Assembly: GCF_001434055.1 (NCBI RefSeq)
Contig: NZ_AZCZ01000016.1
Span: 1-58,398 of the forward strand
Direction: 5' to 3'
DNA length: 58,398 nucleotides
DNA from: Levilactobacillus parabrevis ATCC 53295
GTDB taxonomy: Bacteria; Bacillota; Bacilli; Lactobacillales; Lactobacillaceae
Shown here: positions 33,073 to 42,183 of the stretch, piece by piece
How the letters are laid out: every line of letters begins with the position of its first letter
How positions within the stretch are numbered: position 1 is the first letter of the stretch
The notes under the pieces: model-generated
Seen by the model: only the letters and a program-made list of their open reading frames with translations
Databases searched by the model: none
Told to the model about the DNA's origin: nothing
Program-made: the position numbers and the translations under genes

Positions 33073-34824
33073 TTAATCCTTGCGCTTCAAAGCAACAAAC
33101 CCGAATCCACTAGCCAGGAGTAAGGCCACACCAATCCACGTTGCTGGCCGAGTAGAACGTTCACCGGTCTGTGGCAAGGTCTTGCCCACATACTGTCCTG
33201 ATCCAGCGCCGGCACCGTTACCACTGCCTGCTGGTTGACCACTTACAGCCCCAGCGTGACCGCCATTGCCACTACCACTAGTTGTGTACGCACCCGCACC
33301 ACCAGCGACTGGTTGCTGACTCCCGCTTCCTGCTGGATAGATCACAGAGCTTCCCGGCCGATGAGTCGTTGTACCAGGTTTAGTTGGCTTAATTGGCTTA
33401 ATTGGCTTAACCGGCTTTACTGGTTTAACGGGGTTAACTGGCTTGGTCGGTTTCGTTGGCTTTTCTGGATTCTGCGGACTCTCAGGATTCGTTGGCGTCT
33501 CTGTCCCGGGATTTTCAGGATTTTCTGGATTCTCAGGATTTACTGGCGTCTCCGTTCCAGGGTTCTCAGGATTGGTTGGTGGCGTGACACCGCCAGGATT
33601 CTCGGGGGTGCCACCACCCTCAGAGCCTGAATTCTCCCGAATATCTTCCGCGGCCACCGTTACTGCAGCCGTTTGACCGTCCTTAATCGTAAATGGGATC
33701 GGTGTCTTGCTCAATTCAAAGCCCGCCGGTGGCGTTGTTTCGACGAATTGGTAATCGCCGGCAGCCAAGCCATCGACCTTGATGATTCCCTCAGCATCAG
33801 TCACCAAGTCAGACTTGATAACTTTACCCGTAGCGTCTTGCAACTCGTAGACCGCGCCAGCCAAGACTTCACCATTGGCTGCCGCCGTCTTCTTCAAGAT
33901 AACTTCGCCGACTTGTTGGTCAGAACCACCGTTACCGGTACCACTACCACCCCAAACGATCCGTGACCCAACGCTTTGACCGTTCAGTGAAGCATTGTTC
34001 TTCCAAGTACCACCAGTCCCAGAAACCTCTGGTGTTGTTTGATACGTCATGTTGACCGCCGTCGTCACATTGCTAAAGGTAAAGGTCAACGTACTTCCCA
34101 TGGTATTGATCTCGGGCGTAATCGTGCCCCCATCGCTGGTGAAGAAGCCATTTGAATCATAACTGCCAGTCTGCGCGTGAACACTTCCCGGAATATACGT
34201 TTGACCTGGTCCTAAGCTATCCGTGATAACTGCTTTATCCATCTTAGAACTGTTCGGATTAAAGGCAATGTTCCACGTTAACTTAGCAGGGGACCCGTCT
34301 GGATTCCGTTCAGCAACCCAACCGACCTTGTTAATCCCCCAGTCTAAGTCGACGTTGTTACTTTCAGCACTCCCTTTAACATAGAACTGCAGACTACCTT
34401 TACGATCCTTCGTGGTGTTCGCCAGGGCGCCGTTAAACGTAATCGTCCCGGTACTCTCGCCTTCCTTAATGCTAAACGTCCCAATCTGCTGACCGTTATC
34501 ATCATACAATGGGAACGTCACATCTCGTCGTCCAACCGCAGTTGGTGGGAACGTTACCATTACCGTATCGCCGTCCTTGATGGCTTCCCCATCCGGAATA
34601 CTCCAGTCGTAATCCAACGTATAGTTATCCCATTTCCCCAAGTCGGTCCCATTTGAAACAACGTTACCGTTGGAATCCGTGATAACCGCGTCACCACCAT
34701 CTAAGCCAGAGACAACAACACTACCAGCGTGAGCGGTAATCCCACCAGTAACGAAGCCGCCAACTAAACAAACGGCAATGACTATCAGAACGCCGATCAC
34801 GGCGGTAGTTACCTTTCTTCGCAT
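33073..34824 (-). CDS. LPXTG-anchored surface adhesin with collagen-binding-like and Cna-B domains
   Basis: A 583-residue wall-anchored protein. Order: signal peptide (to about 32); Ig-like adhesin domain (35-150); collagen-binding-like domain with TDSLGPGQTYIPGS near 205; Cna-B domain (about 310-395) with VILKKT and FVETTPPAGF, the lysine and glutamate expected for an isopeptide bond; Pro-rich spacer of NPEN, GTETP and KPxKP repeats; Gly/Ser/Ala-rich stretch; LPQTG, hydrophobic helix and KRKD tail. A sortase would link it to peptidoglycan. ATG at 34824 follows GGAGGAGG. Likely host or plant surface adhesion. Confidence 0.92.
   Translation of the reverse strand: MRRKVTTAVIGVLIVIAVCLVGGFVTGGITAHAGSVVVSGLDGGDAVITDSNGNVVSNGTDLGKWDNYTLDYDWSIPDGEAIKDGDTVMVTFPPTAVGRRDVTFPLYDDNGQQIGTFSIKEGESTGTITFNGALANTTKDRKGSLQFYVKGSAESNNVDLDWGINKVGWVAERNPDGSPAKLTWNIAFNPNSSKMDKAVITDSLGPGQTYIPGSVHAQTGSYDSNGFFTSDGGTITPEINTMGSTLTFTFSNVTTAVNMTYQTTPEVSGTGGTWKNNASLNGQSVGSRIVWGGSGTGNGGSDQQVGEVILKKTAAANGEVLAGAVYELQDATGKVIKSDLVTDAEGIIKVDGLAAGDYQFVETTPPAGFELSKTPIPFTIKDGQTAAVTVAAEDIRENSGSEGGGTPENPGGVTPPTNPENPGTETPVNPENPENPENPGTETPTNPESPQNPEKPTKPTKPVNPVKPVKPVKPIKPIKPTKPGTTTHRPGSSVIYPAGSGSQQPVAGGAGAYTTSGSGNGGHAGAVSGQPAGSGNGAGAGSGQYVGKTLPQTGERSTRPATWIGVALLLASGFGFVALKRKD
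33376..33600. repeat. Proline-rich coding repeats in the adhesin
   Basis: Tandem degenerate units coding for NPEN/GTETP (right half) and KPxKP (left half, visible as repeated ggcttaatt). This is the flexible spacer of the adhesin and is prone to length variation. Confidence 0.85.
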
Positions 34825-34859
34825 CGCAATCCTCCTCCAATCACCTTTCACCAACAGTC

Positions 34860-35140
34860 AGCCTCATTGACCAAACATCAATGATAGTAATTGCTCGCGT
34901 TATAAATCACTTAACTTTGCCAATACTTCCACCGCTCTGTATTTACTATACCTGCTCACAGAAAATCCAGTATCACAGTGAGAAACATTTCGTGTGGTTG
35001 GCATCAGCGTAAATAACAACATTGCATTTTTGTTGCCTCCAAGTTGACTCATAACTAAACGTGTCACCACTGACGTTGACCTGACGCGATTTGACGACTA
35101 ATTTAGTCTGCTAGTGAATCACTAAACGGCTCATAGGAAT
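34860..35140. other. Gene-free region upstream of the adhesin
   Basis: No supported frame. It should hold the adhesin promoter; TATAGT at the minus strand near 34950 is a possible -10 but no good -35 accompanies it. Confidence 0.4.
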
Positions 35141-35144
35141 CACA

Positions 35145-35177
35145 CAAAAACGGCCGCTCCACTCATGGATCGACCGT
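35145..35177 (-). terminator. Terminator of the glycohydrolase/permease/kinase operon
   Basis: Stem ACGGTCG.TCCA / TGGA.CGGCCGT followed by T5 on the minus strand. Confidence 0.8.
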
Positions 35178-35189
35178 CTTTTCTTCTTG

Positions 35190-36068
35190 CTATATTTCCA
35201 ACGCCCCACCCTGTTGCCCAACAACTCGAGCAGCCAAGACGTTAGCCCGCTGAACTGCCTGGGCAGTCGTATGACCAGCCGCCAACTCGGCCAATAAGCC
35301 CCCACAATGGGTGTCACCGGCGCCAATCGTATTGGTGACCTGCGTCGCCGTCCCGGGAACCATGTGGCCCTGACCGTGCTCGACGTAGTAACTGCCCTGC
35401 GCATCGAGTGTAACCACAACCAATTCACCAGTAATAGCGTTCAGCCGTTGCGCAGTTTCTTGATAGGTCTCAGTTGGCGTTCCCAACCGCTGAATCTCCA
35501 CCACGTTCCCATGAATCAACATTCCCGGTCGAATCACGCGTTGGCGCACCGCTGGCGTGAGACTACCGACACGTGGCGACGTATCAAATAAGACACGCAG
35601 GTGCGGTTGCTGGCTCAACGCCGTTAAGATGACATCCGCTGCCCGAGCATCCTCCAATTCATATCCGGAAAGATAGACGTAGTCGTAATCTGCAAGCGAA
35701 ATTCGTTCGAACCATTCGGCTTGCCACCGACGCTCAACACCCGTAATTGACAGAAAGGCGCGCTCACCATTAGCTTCCACGAACGAAACGTCCCACCCAT
35801 TATCAGCACTTTCATCCCGGACGAGCACTGGAATGCCAAGCCTCTGAAAGGTCGCTTGCACAATGGCTGCGTGCTCACCTTGACCAACTGGCGCAAACAA
35901 GTCCGCGGTAACGCCAGCGTAGGTCAACGCGCGTTGGACGTTAAAGGCCGAGCCCCCCACCTGCGTACTGCGCCAATCGCCAGCAACGTCTTCACCACTC
36001 TGGGGGAGGTGCTGAACGTTGACAACGACGTCCACGTAAGCTGCTCCAATCACGAGTACCCGTGCCAT
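35190..36068 (-). CDS. PfkB/ribokinase-family kinase
   Basis: A 292-residue sugar or nucleoside kinase. The N-terminal GAAYVDVVVNV, the GGSAFNVQRAL motif near residue 38 and the C-terminal catalytic TNTIGAGDTHCGG near 245 (Asp base) are typical. It starts one base after the permease stop. Company with an ADP-ribosylglycohydrolase and a nucleobase-type permease suggests a ribosyl compound or nucleoside as substrate, as in the E. coli yegTUV arrangement. Exact substrate unknown. Confidence 0.88.
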   Translation of the reverse strand: MARVLVIGAAYVDVVVNVQHLPQSGEDVAGDWRSTQVGGSAFNVQRALTYAGVTADLFAPVGQGEHAAIVQATFQRLGIPVLVRDESADNGWDVSFVEANGERAFLSITGVERRWQAEWFERISLADYDYVYLSGYELEDARAADVILTALSQQPHLRVLFDTSPRVGSLTPAVRQRVIRPGMLIHGNVVEIQRLGTPTETYQETAQRLNAITGELVVVTLDAQGSYYVEHGQGHMVPGTATQVTNTIGAGDTHCGGLLAELAAGHTTAQAVQRANVLAARVVGQQGGALEI

Positions 36069-36069
36069 C

Positions 36070-37434
36070 CTAATCGACCTCCTCAGTCAGACGCTTGCCC
36101 ACCGGCTTCAGTGCAACCATGCAGATGACCGCTACGATTCCCGCCACGAAAACACCTAAACTATTGTCGTGAAAAATTCCATGAGCAAATGGCCCCGTCC
36201 AGACGGCATTATTGGTAAACAGGAAGCCTGTGATCACCGCAATCACCCATGAACTGATTCCCTTCCAATTGTACCGGTTAGTCGAAGCCGGCATCATTTC
36301 GCTAATGGCATATCCTTCACGGCGATAGAGAACACTATCGCATAGGAAAACGGCAACCCAAGCAGCCAGACACGTTCCCAAGAATCCGAGGAAAAGTTCG
36401 AAGTTCCCCATAAAGTTTTCTGAAATGAATAGCACGTATACGGGAACCAGAATCACAATTGCCCCGTGTAGAATCAGGGAGTTCCGCTGAGAGATGCGAA
36501 TCCCCACGGTTTCCAGATTAATCTGTGCCGAACGCAGACTGATCATACATTGTGGAATCAGTCCCCCTGCTGCGACTAGGAAGTAAATAACCGTCATCCA
36601 CGATGGCAAGGCGTGACTCATCACTTCGATGGGATTGGCGGCGCTGGCCAGTCCCGGTTCGACCGTACTCAGTAACACGCCCCCCCACATCAGGATGAAT
36701 AAAGGAACGGCTCCACCCAACAACGTGTGCCAGAACGTCGCACTCTGACTGGCCTGAGGCTTCACGTAAGCCCCCCAATCGGCCGCGGCCATCGACCAAC
36801 TGATTCCGGAACCCGCGGCAACAATTGACACGGCGGGCCAGAAGCCGCCTAACCATTTCCCGCTTGGCTGGGCCAACGCTTGTTGCCAGTTAGCTTTCAT
36901 CAAAAATAGAACTAAAATCACGACTGTTAAAATCCCAAATAGCCAGGACAACCAAGTCTGAATCTTGGCCAAGACATTTTCATTTACCAGTCCGGAGAGA
37001 ATCACAATCCCGGCAAAAATAGCCAGTGCTACGGCAACCGTCCAGTCTGATTTGGCGATATGCATCACTTGAAGGAGTGCCACTAGTAACAGCGTTCCGG
37101 TAATCACATTGACCGCGAGCCAGCCAACCATGTTGACCCACGCAATCCCATTAGGGAGCTTATTCCCTTGCGTCCCGTATGCGGCGCGCGACAGCTTAAA
37201 CGTGGTCACGCCTTCGCGTTTCCCAATCATCGCGACCCATCCAGGAAAGGCAAACGAAAGTGCCCCCACCAGCGAAGCTAACGTTGCCTGAACAAAAGAT
37301 AAATGATAACTAACAATGATTGCCCCAAAGACAATCCCCATAATGCCAATGTTTGCCGCAAACCAGTTGTAAAATAACTTTCCTGGTGTCAGCGTCTTGT
37401 CTTTCTGTGGTACTTTAATCGTTTCCCCATTCAT
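36070..37434 (-). CDS. NCS1-family nucleobase/nucleoside permease (CodB-like)
   Basis: A 454-residue membrane protein with about 12 hydrophobic segments. It is of the purine-cytosine permease (NCS1) type, with GSGISWSMAAADWGAYVKP near residue 190 typical of the family. ATG at 37434 follows GAGGAG. Middle gene of the operon; it should import the compound handled by the two enzymes. Confidence 0.88.
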   Translation of the reverse strand: MNGETIKVPQKDKTLTPGKLFYNWFAANIGIMGIVFGAIIVSYHLSFVQATLASLVGALSFAFPGWVAMIGKREGVTTFKLSRAAYGTQGNKLPNGIAWVNMVGWLAVNVITGTLLLVALLQVMHIAKSDWTVAVALAIFAGIVILSGLVNENVLAKIQTWLSWLFGILTVVILVLFLMKANWQQALAQPSGKWLGGFWPAVSIVAAGSGISWSMAAADWGAYVKPQASQSATFWHTLLGGAVPLFILMWGGVLLSTVEPGLASAANPIEVMSHALPSWMTVIYFLVAAGGLIPQCMISLRSAQINLETVGIRISQRNSLILHGAIVILVPVYVLFISENFMGNFELFLGFLGTCLAAWVAVFLCDSVLYRREGYAISEMMPASTNRYNWKGISSWVIAVITGFLFTNNAVWTGPFAHGIFHDNSLGVFVAGIVAVICMVALKPVGKRLTEEVD

Positions 37435-37455
37435 AAAGGCCTTACTCCTCAATTA

Positions 37456-38484
37456 TTATGTATTTGTTTGTTGTCGAAAATCCATGATAGCCGTCACGTA
37501 ATCGGCCAAATGATGTTGCGGATTCTGCTGATCAATCAGGGGACCCCACCCCGCGGGGAGCTGCTGATACCCTTGTTTGGCCCCACAAATTGCAACCGCC
37601 ATCGCACCAATCGTATCGGTATCGCCGCCCAGATTTGCCGCTAATAGAGCGCAGCGACGCATGTCTCGGCCATAGTAAGCCAGAGTTAACGCTGCTGGAA
37701 CGGACTCACTGACGGCCGTCCCTGTTCCGACTAATGCTGCCAATTGACGTGTGAATTCAGCCGGATCATCACGGGTCTCCCGAGCAATCTTTAACCCCAA
37801 ACGTAACCGCTCCTGCGGGCTTGCTTCCCAAGTGGGTGTACCCAGCTTTCCCGCTGTATCACCAGCCAATAGCGCCCAATCCAGCAGCGCCGACCAGCCA
37901 TAGTCAGCCAGCGCTGCAGTCACCGCTCCAGCCACCATCGCGGCACCACTAAAAGCCACATCAGTCGCATGGGTTACGCGGGTCACGGCCACGACCATGG
38001 CGACCAATTCAGACAGTTGCTGCGGCTTAAACAGCGCTCCGACTGGTGCAATTCGCATGGCACAGCCGTTCGTCACAGCTTTTTGCGTAATTGCCTGTGG
38101 ATCCTGTCCCGCTTGGATTGCCAGCAAAGCCGCCTTCGAACTGGGACCCAAGATATTCCGTTCAAACGCGTGAACTGATTGGGCCCAAACTAGCAGACGG
38201 CGAACTAAGTCCTGAGACTGCACCGACCATTGATTGGCCTGCAAGCTATCCAGAATCAATAACGCCTGACTAGTGTCATCCGTATATTGCCCCCGCAAAT
38301 AGTTCATGGCGATGTCGTTTTCCCGTGGACCGGCCATAAAATCCGTCACACCTCCGGGGTACCGCTGATGAATTCGGGATACCGACCAAAGCTCGGTCGG
38401 CATTCCCATGGCGTCACCCACGGCCTGTCCGTACAAAACGCCACGAACGCAATCGGCCACGTGTGCTTGACTCCTATCGTCCAT
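37456..38484 (-). CDS. ADP-ribosylglycohydrolase family protein
   Basis: A 342-residue cytoplasmic DraG/ARH-fold hydrolase. Dinuclear Mg/Mn ligands are visible in YTDDTSQALL near residue 66 and GGDTDTIGAMA near 285; GQAVGDAMGMPTEL is the conserved N-terminal motif. Family members remove ADP-ribose from proteins, DNA or small molecules, or split other N-ribosyl bonds. The permease and kinase context favours a small-molecule substrate. Start follows AAGGAGGTGG; first gene of three. Confidence 0.9.
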   Translation of the reverse strand: MDDRSQAHVADCVRGVLYGQAVGDAMGMPTELWSVSRIHQRYPGGVTDFMAGPRENDIAMNYLRGQYTDDTSQALLILDSLQANQWSVQSQDLVRRLLVWAQSVHAFERNILGPSSKAALLAIQAGQDPQAITQKAVTNGCAMRIAPVGALFKPQQLSELVAMVVAVTRVTHATDVAFSGAAMVAGAVTAALADYGWSALLDWALLAGDTAGKLGTPTWEASPQERLRLGLKIARETRDDPAEFTRQLAALVGTGTAVSESVPAALTLAYYGRDMRRCALLAANLGGDTDTIGAMAVAICGAKQGYQQLPAGWGPLIDQQNPQHHLADYVTAIMDFRQQTNT

Positions 38485-38516
38485 GTTCCACCTCCTTTAA
38501 AAAAGTCAATGTCACC

Positions 38517-38545
38517 ACTATACCTGAATTCAAAGCGCCTGTCAG
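38517..38545 (-). promoter_or_regulatory. Promoter of the glycohydrolase operon
   Basis: Minus strand: CTGACA, 17-base spacer, TATAGT, about 30 bases before the first start codon. Confidence 0.65.
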
Positions 38546-38603
38546 AGGTGAACACTTACAAATTTATTTATATTATTATTCGTATATTGTAGTAATTTAG
38601 TGT

Positions 38604-38636
38604 CAAAAAAAGCGTGTAACCAATTAGTCACACGCT
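38604..38636 (-). terminator. Terminator of the aldo-keto reductase gene
   Basis: Stem AGCGTGTGACTAATTGGTTACACGCT type hairpin (AGCGTGT / ACACGCT) followed by T7 on the minus strand. Confidence 0.85.
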
Positions 38637-38647
38637 AAAACAATTAT

Positions 38648-39490
38648 TTAGTCAAATTCTTCATACTCGTTAGGATCTTGACCATCGATCCGGCCGTCAG
38701 CTTGACTCAACCCGTTGATTGCCGCCATTTCTTCCGGCGTCAGGTTAAAATCAAACACATTCAGATTAGACCGTTGATGCAACAGGTTGCTAGCCTTCGG
38801 AATAGGAACGATGCCACGTTGGAAGTGCCAACGGAGAATGATCTGCCCCACATTTTTCTCATATTTCTTCGCTAGCTTCTGAATCAGGGGTTCCTTCAAC
38901 GCCGCACTACCACGACCCAGTGGACTCCACGCCTCGGTAATGATCCCCCGCTGCTGGTCCGCCGCCAGCATCCGCTGATTGTTCCAGTAGGGATGAGCTT
39001 CAATCTGGTTGACCGCTGGCATCACGCCAGTTTCCTTAACCAGTCGATCCAGATGCTCCGGTTCAAAGTTTGAGACCCCAATGGAGCGAATCAAACCACG
39101 CGTCCGAGCATCAATCATAGCCTGCCAAGCCTCCACGTAATGGTCACGCTTCGGGAGTGGCCAGTGAATCAGATACAAGTCAAAGTAATCCAATCCCATG
39201 CGATATAGGGACTCCTGGATGGCCATCGTCGCGTCCGCATAGCGGTGGTACTTACCCGGCAACTTCGACGTAACGAAGAATGCCGACCGTGGCAAGCCGG
39301 ATTGCCGAATGGCTTCACCGACGGCACCCTCATTATCATAGTTCGTCGCCGTATCAAGACTCCGATAACCATCACGAATCGCCGCCAGAATTTGGTTGAC
39401 TCCTTGACCGCCACGAACTTGGAACGTTCCCAAACCCACAGCTGGCATCTGGTAACCATCATTAAACGTGACTACAGGTACTTTTGTCAT
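38648..39490 (-). CDS. Aldo/keto reductase
   Basis: A 280-residue NAD(P)H-dependent reductase of the 2,5-diketo-gluconate-reductase type. The catalytic tetrad is visible: Asp in SLDTATNY, Tyr in the same motif, Lys in FFVTSKLPG and His in LYLIHWPLP. The C-terminal IPKASN cofactor motif is present. ATG at 39490 follows AGGAGG. It lies 54 bases after the MFS gene upstream and may be co-transcribed. Carbonyl substrate unknown. Confidence 0.92.
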   Translation of the reverse strand: MTKVPVVTFNDGYQMPAVGLGTFQVRGGQGVNQILAAIRDGYRSLDTATNYDNEGAVGEAIRQSGLPRSAFFVTSKLPGKYHRYADATMAIQESLYRMGLDYFDLYLIHWPLPKRDHYVEAWQAMIDARTRGLIRSIGVSNFEPEHLDRLVKETGVMPAVNQIEAHPYWNNQRMLAADQQRGIITEAWSPLGRGSAALKEPLIQKLAKKYEKNVGQIILRWHFQRGIVPIPKASNLLHQRSNLNVFDFNLTPEEMAAINGLSQADGRIDGQDPNEYEEFD

Positions 39491-39544
39491 CAAATAACCT
39501 CCTGTTTAATTGGTCTCTAAAGTCAACTCTAACGCGAATTTTGT

Positions 39545-40726
39545 TTAATTGAAACTATTTTGCCGGTGTCGCTTGATCACCCGGTTCAGGATCAACGCGA
39601 GAATTAACGAAATTCCAGCATACCCAGCGGCACCCAAGCTAATGTGATTCAAGCCGACTGTTCCCAGCATGCCGGACGCCGTAGCCGACCCCAGAGAAAT
39701 ACCAAAGTTAAAGAAGATGGAATTTAACGAGGAGGCCAATACCGTTGACTGGGGATACTCCTCTTCGGCAATGTTCAGGAAGTGAATCTGAATGGGTGAG
39801 TTGATAATCGTCACGATCAGACTCATCGCTAACAGAATCGCCAAGCCACCAAACTTAAAGTTCAAGCCAATTGGCAGTAGGGCCAGTAGAATCACATCGA
39901 CCACGTAGAATCGGGGCATGATGCGCAACCCGTTACGTTCCGCCAACATCCCCGACAACCGGTTACTGATGATACTCATGATTCCAATCAGGAAGAGTAA
40001 CCAGTTCAGGCTCTGCGTGCTGAAGCCCAGTGCCGTCGTCAATAGTGGTCGAATGTACGTGTAATAGGCGTACATCGTCGCCGCCGTAAACAGGACTAGG
40101 GCAATCCCCACGTAGATCCGAGGGTCCTTCAACAGGACTAATTGATTCTTCACACTGCTCTGTACCTGTTCAACCTCGCGAGGCAACAACCACCCCAACA
40201 GCACACAGGTCACAGCACTAATCACTGAAATTAAATAGAAGGCGTCGTGCCAGCTGTAGCTCGTACTGATCGCCGTCCCAATCGGCACCCCAAAGACTGA
40301 AGCGATACTGAAGCCGGCAAAAATCCACGACACTAGACTCGCCCGCTTCTCCCGTGGCGCAATCGAACTGGCAAAGGTCATGATTAATGAAATAATTGCT
40401 CCGGCCACCACCGCTGTGATGATGCGAGATAGCAACAATACGGGATAGTTCATCGCAAAACCACTCAGTGTGTTCCCTACTAAGAAGATGCCCATCAGGG
40501 TCATGAGTGTCTTGTAGCGACTAAACCGACTCGTCAAGACGGTGATAAATGGCGTGCTAACCGCGTAGACCGTGGCAAAAATCGTCACCAAATAACCCAC
40601 GGTCGCCACCGGAATGCGATATTCCTTGGCAATGTCGGAGAGCACCCCGACCACGATAAATTCATTACACCCCAACATAAATGCCACCAGGACAAAGACG
40701 ATGGCTTGCCAACGATACTTGTTCAC
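39545..40726 (-). CDS. MFS transporter, DHA1 family (tandem copy 2)
   Basis: A 393-residue 12-segment major facilitator protein of the drug/sugar-efflux (AraJ/YdhP-like) type. The first helix has FMLGCNEFIVVGVLSDIA and loop 2-3 has SRFSRYKTLM. It is clearly paralogous over its full length to the protein encoded at 40836-42023. GTG start chosen because AGAGGAG lies upstream. Substrate unknown, probably an efflux pump. Confidence 0.88.
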   Translation of the reverse strand: MNKYRWQAIVFVLVAFMLGCNEFIVVGVLSDIAKEYRIPVATVGYLVTIFATVYAVSTPFITVLTSRFSRYKTLMTLMGIFLVGNTLSGFAMNYPVLLLSRIITAVVAGAIISLIMTFASSIAPREKRASLVSWIFAGFSIASVFGVPIGTAISTSYSWHDAFYLISVISAVTCVLLGWLLPREVEQVQSSVKNQLVLLKDPRIYVGIALVLFTAATMYAYYTYIRPLLTTALGFSTQSLNWLLFLIGIMSIISNRLSGMLAERNGLRIMPRFYVVDVILLALLPIGLNFKFGGLAILLAMSLIVTIINSPIQIHFLNIAEEEYPQSTVLASSLNSIFFNFGISLGSATASGMLGTVGLNHISLGAAGYAGISLILALILNRVIKRHRQNSFN

Positions 40727-40801
40727 GATATTTTCTCCTCTGAATCTCAAAATTTTCACTCGTTACCTACCAGAATACACTATCTTTCAGAAAATAAGCA
40801 G

Positions 40802-40826
40802 GGGGACGCCTCATGAAAACGTCCCC
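40802..40826 (-). terminator. Hairpin between the two MFS genes
   Basis: GGGGACG / CGTCCCC stem, with T-rich sequence some bases later on the minus strand. A modest terminator for the upstream MFS gene. Confidence 0.5.
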
Positions 40827-40835
40827 AATTGAAAC

Positions 40836-42023
40836 TTATTTTTCTAAGGCCACAGATTGTTGATGAGCCGCGATAACACGGTTCAGAACAACCACCAAGA
40901 TCAGGGAAACTAACGCATAACCGGCGGCACCAAAACTGATATTTTGAAGACCCACCTGACTCAGCATCAGTGAGGCCGTGGCTGAACCTACCGAAATCCC
41001 AATGTTAAATGAAATTGCACTGACCGATGACGCCAGCATGGTTGCCTGCGGATAACTCTCGGCAGCCACATCCAGGAAGTGAATCTGAATGGGAGCTCCG
41101 GCTATCGTCACAATCAGTGTGAGAATCAGTAGAATCCCGAACCCCGCCACCTGGCTGTTGAGTGCGATTGGCAACGCAACCAGCAAGAGCATATCTGCCA
41201 CGTAGAACCACGGCAATTTCGACAACCCATTGCGTTCCGCTAACGCCCCTGACAAGCGATTACTGATGATACTCATGATTCCCAGCGCAAAGAGCAACCA
41301 GTTCAGACTCGTCAGGTCAAACCCCATGCTGGTGGTAATCAATGGCCGAATATACGTGTAATAGGCGTACATCGTGGCCGCCATGAAGAGGTTGACCGCG
41401 ATGCCCAGGTAAACCCGCTTGTCCGTGAGAAAAACTAACTGATCTTTCACACCACCCTTGGTCTGCGCGACGTTGCGTGGCAGCAGCCAAGCCAACAGCA
41501 ACGCCGTGACCAACGTGATACCGGAGATGACGTGAAATGCCGTATGCCAACTATCGGCAGTACTGATAGCCACCCCGATGGGCACCCCAATAACCGAAGC
41601 AATACTGAAGCCCGCTGAGATCCAAGCAATCAGGACGGCACGTTTGTCGTGAGGCGCAATGTCATTGGCAAAAGCAATGATAAAGGACTCGATTGCCCCG
41701 GCAACGGAAGCCGTCACCACCCGCATCACCAGTAACATGGCATAGCTGGTGGCAAATCCACTCAACGTATTACCCGCCAAGAAGATCAGGACAAGTACCA
41801 TCAGCGTCTTATACCGACTGAACCGGTTGGTCAACACCGTAATAAACGGTGTGCTGACAGCAAAGACCGTCGCAAAAATCGTGACCAGATAGCCTACTGT
41901 AGCCACGGAAACGTTCAGCGATTTCGAGATATCCGAAATAACCCCGACGACAATGAATTCATTACATCCCAGCATGAATGAAGTTAAGACAAAGATAATG
42001 GTTTGGAGACGGTATTTAGACAC
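40836..42023 (-). CDS. MFS transporter, DHA1 family (tandem copy 1)
   Basis: A 395-residue 12-segment protein with the same landmarks as its downstream paralog (FMLGCNEFIVVGVISDIS; NRFSRYKTLM). GTG at 42023 chosen for AAAGGAAG upstream; the first in-frame GTG lies six codons earlier. The pair arose by tandem duplication and has diverged, so the two may differ in substrate. Confidence 0.88.
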   Translation of the reverse strand: MSKYRLQTIIFVLTSFMLGCNEFIVVGVISDISKSLNVSVATVGYLVTIFATVFAVSTPFITVLTNRFSRYKTLMVLVLIFLAGNTLSGFATSYAMLLVMRVVTASVAGAIESFIIAFANDIAPHDKRAVLIAWISAGFSIASVIGVPIGVAISTADSWHTAFHVISGITLVTALLLAWLLPRNVAQTKGGVKDQLVFLTDKRVYLGIAVNLFMAATMYAYYTYIRPLITTSMGFDLTSLNWLLFALGIMSIISNRLSGALAERNGLSKLPWFYVADMLLLVALPIALNSQVAGFGILLILTLIVTIAGAPIQIHFLDVAAESYPQATMLASSVSAISFNIGISVGSATASLMLSQVGLQNISFGAAGYALVSLILVVVLNRVIAAHQQSVALEK

Positions 42024-42120
42024 GACAAACTTCCTTTCCACGTAAATTTTCTAAGGTAGAATCCCCGTTTGGTTTCTTCCAGACAAAAGAACTGTTACTC
42101 TCTAGATTACACGACAAAAG

Positions 42121-42157
42121 AAAAAACGGCTAGTCCTCTCAAGCAACTAACCGTTTT
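42121..42157 (-). terminator. Terminator after the ADP-ribosyltransferase-like gene
   Basis: Stem AAAACGG.TAGT / ACTA.CCGTTTT with T6 on the minus strand. Confidence 0.85.
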
Positions 42158-42183
42158 ATTTCACATTATTGGTGCTTTAATTA

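Noticed and set aside
33235-33676. Open frames opposite the adhesin proline-rich region
   Set aside because: They are low-complexity shadows of the coding repeats on the other strand, without ribosome sites.
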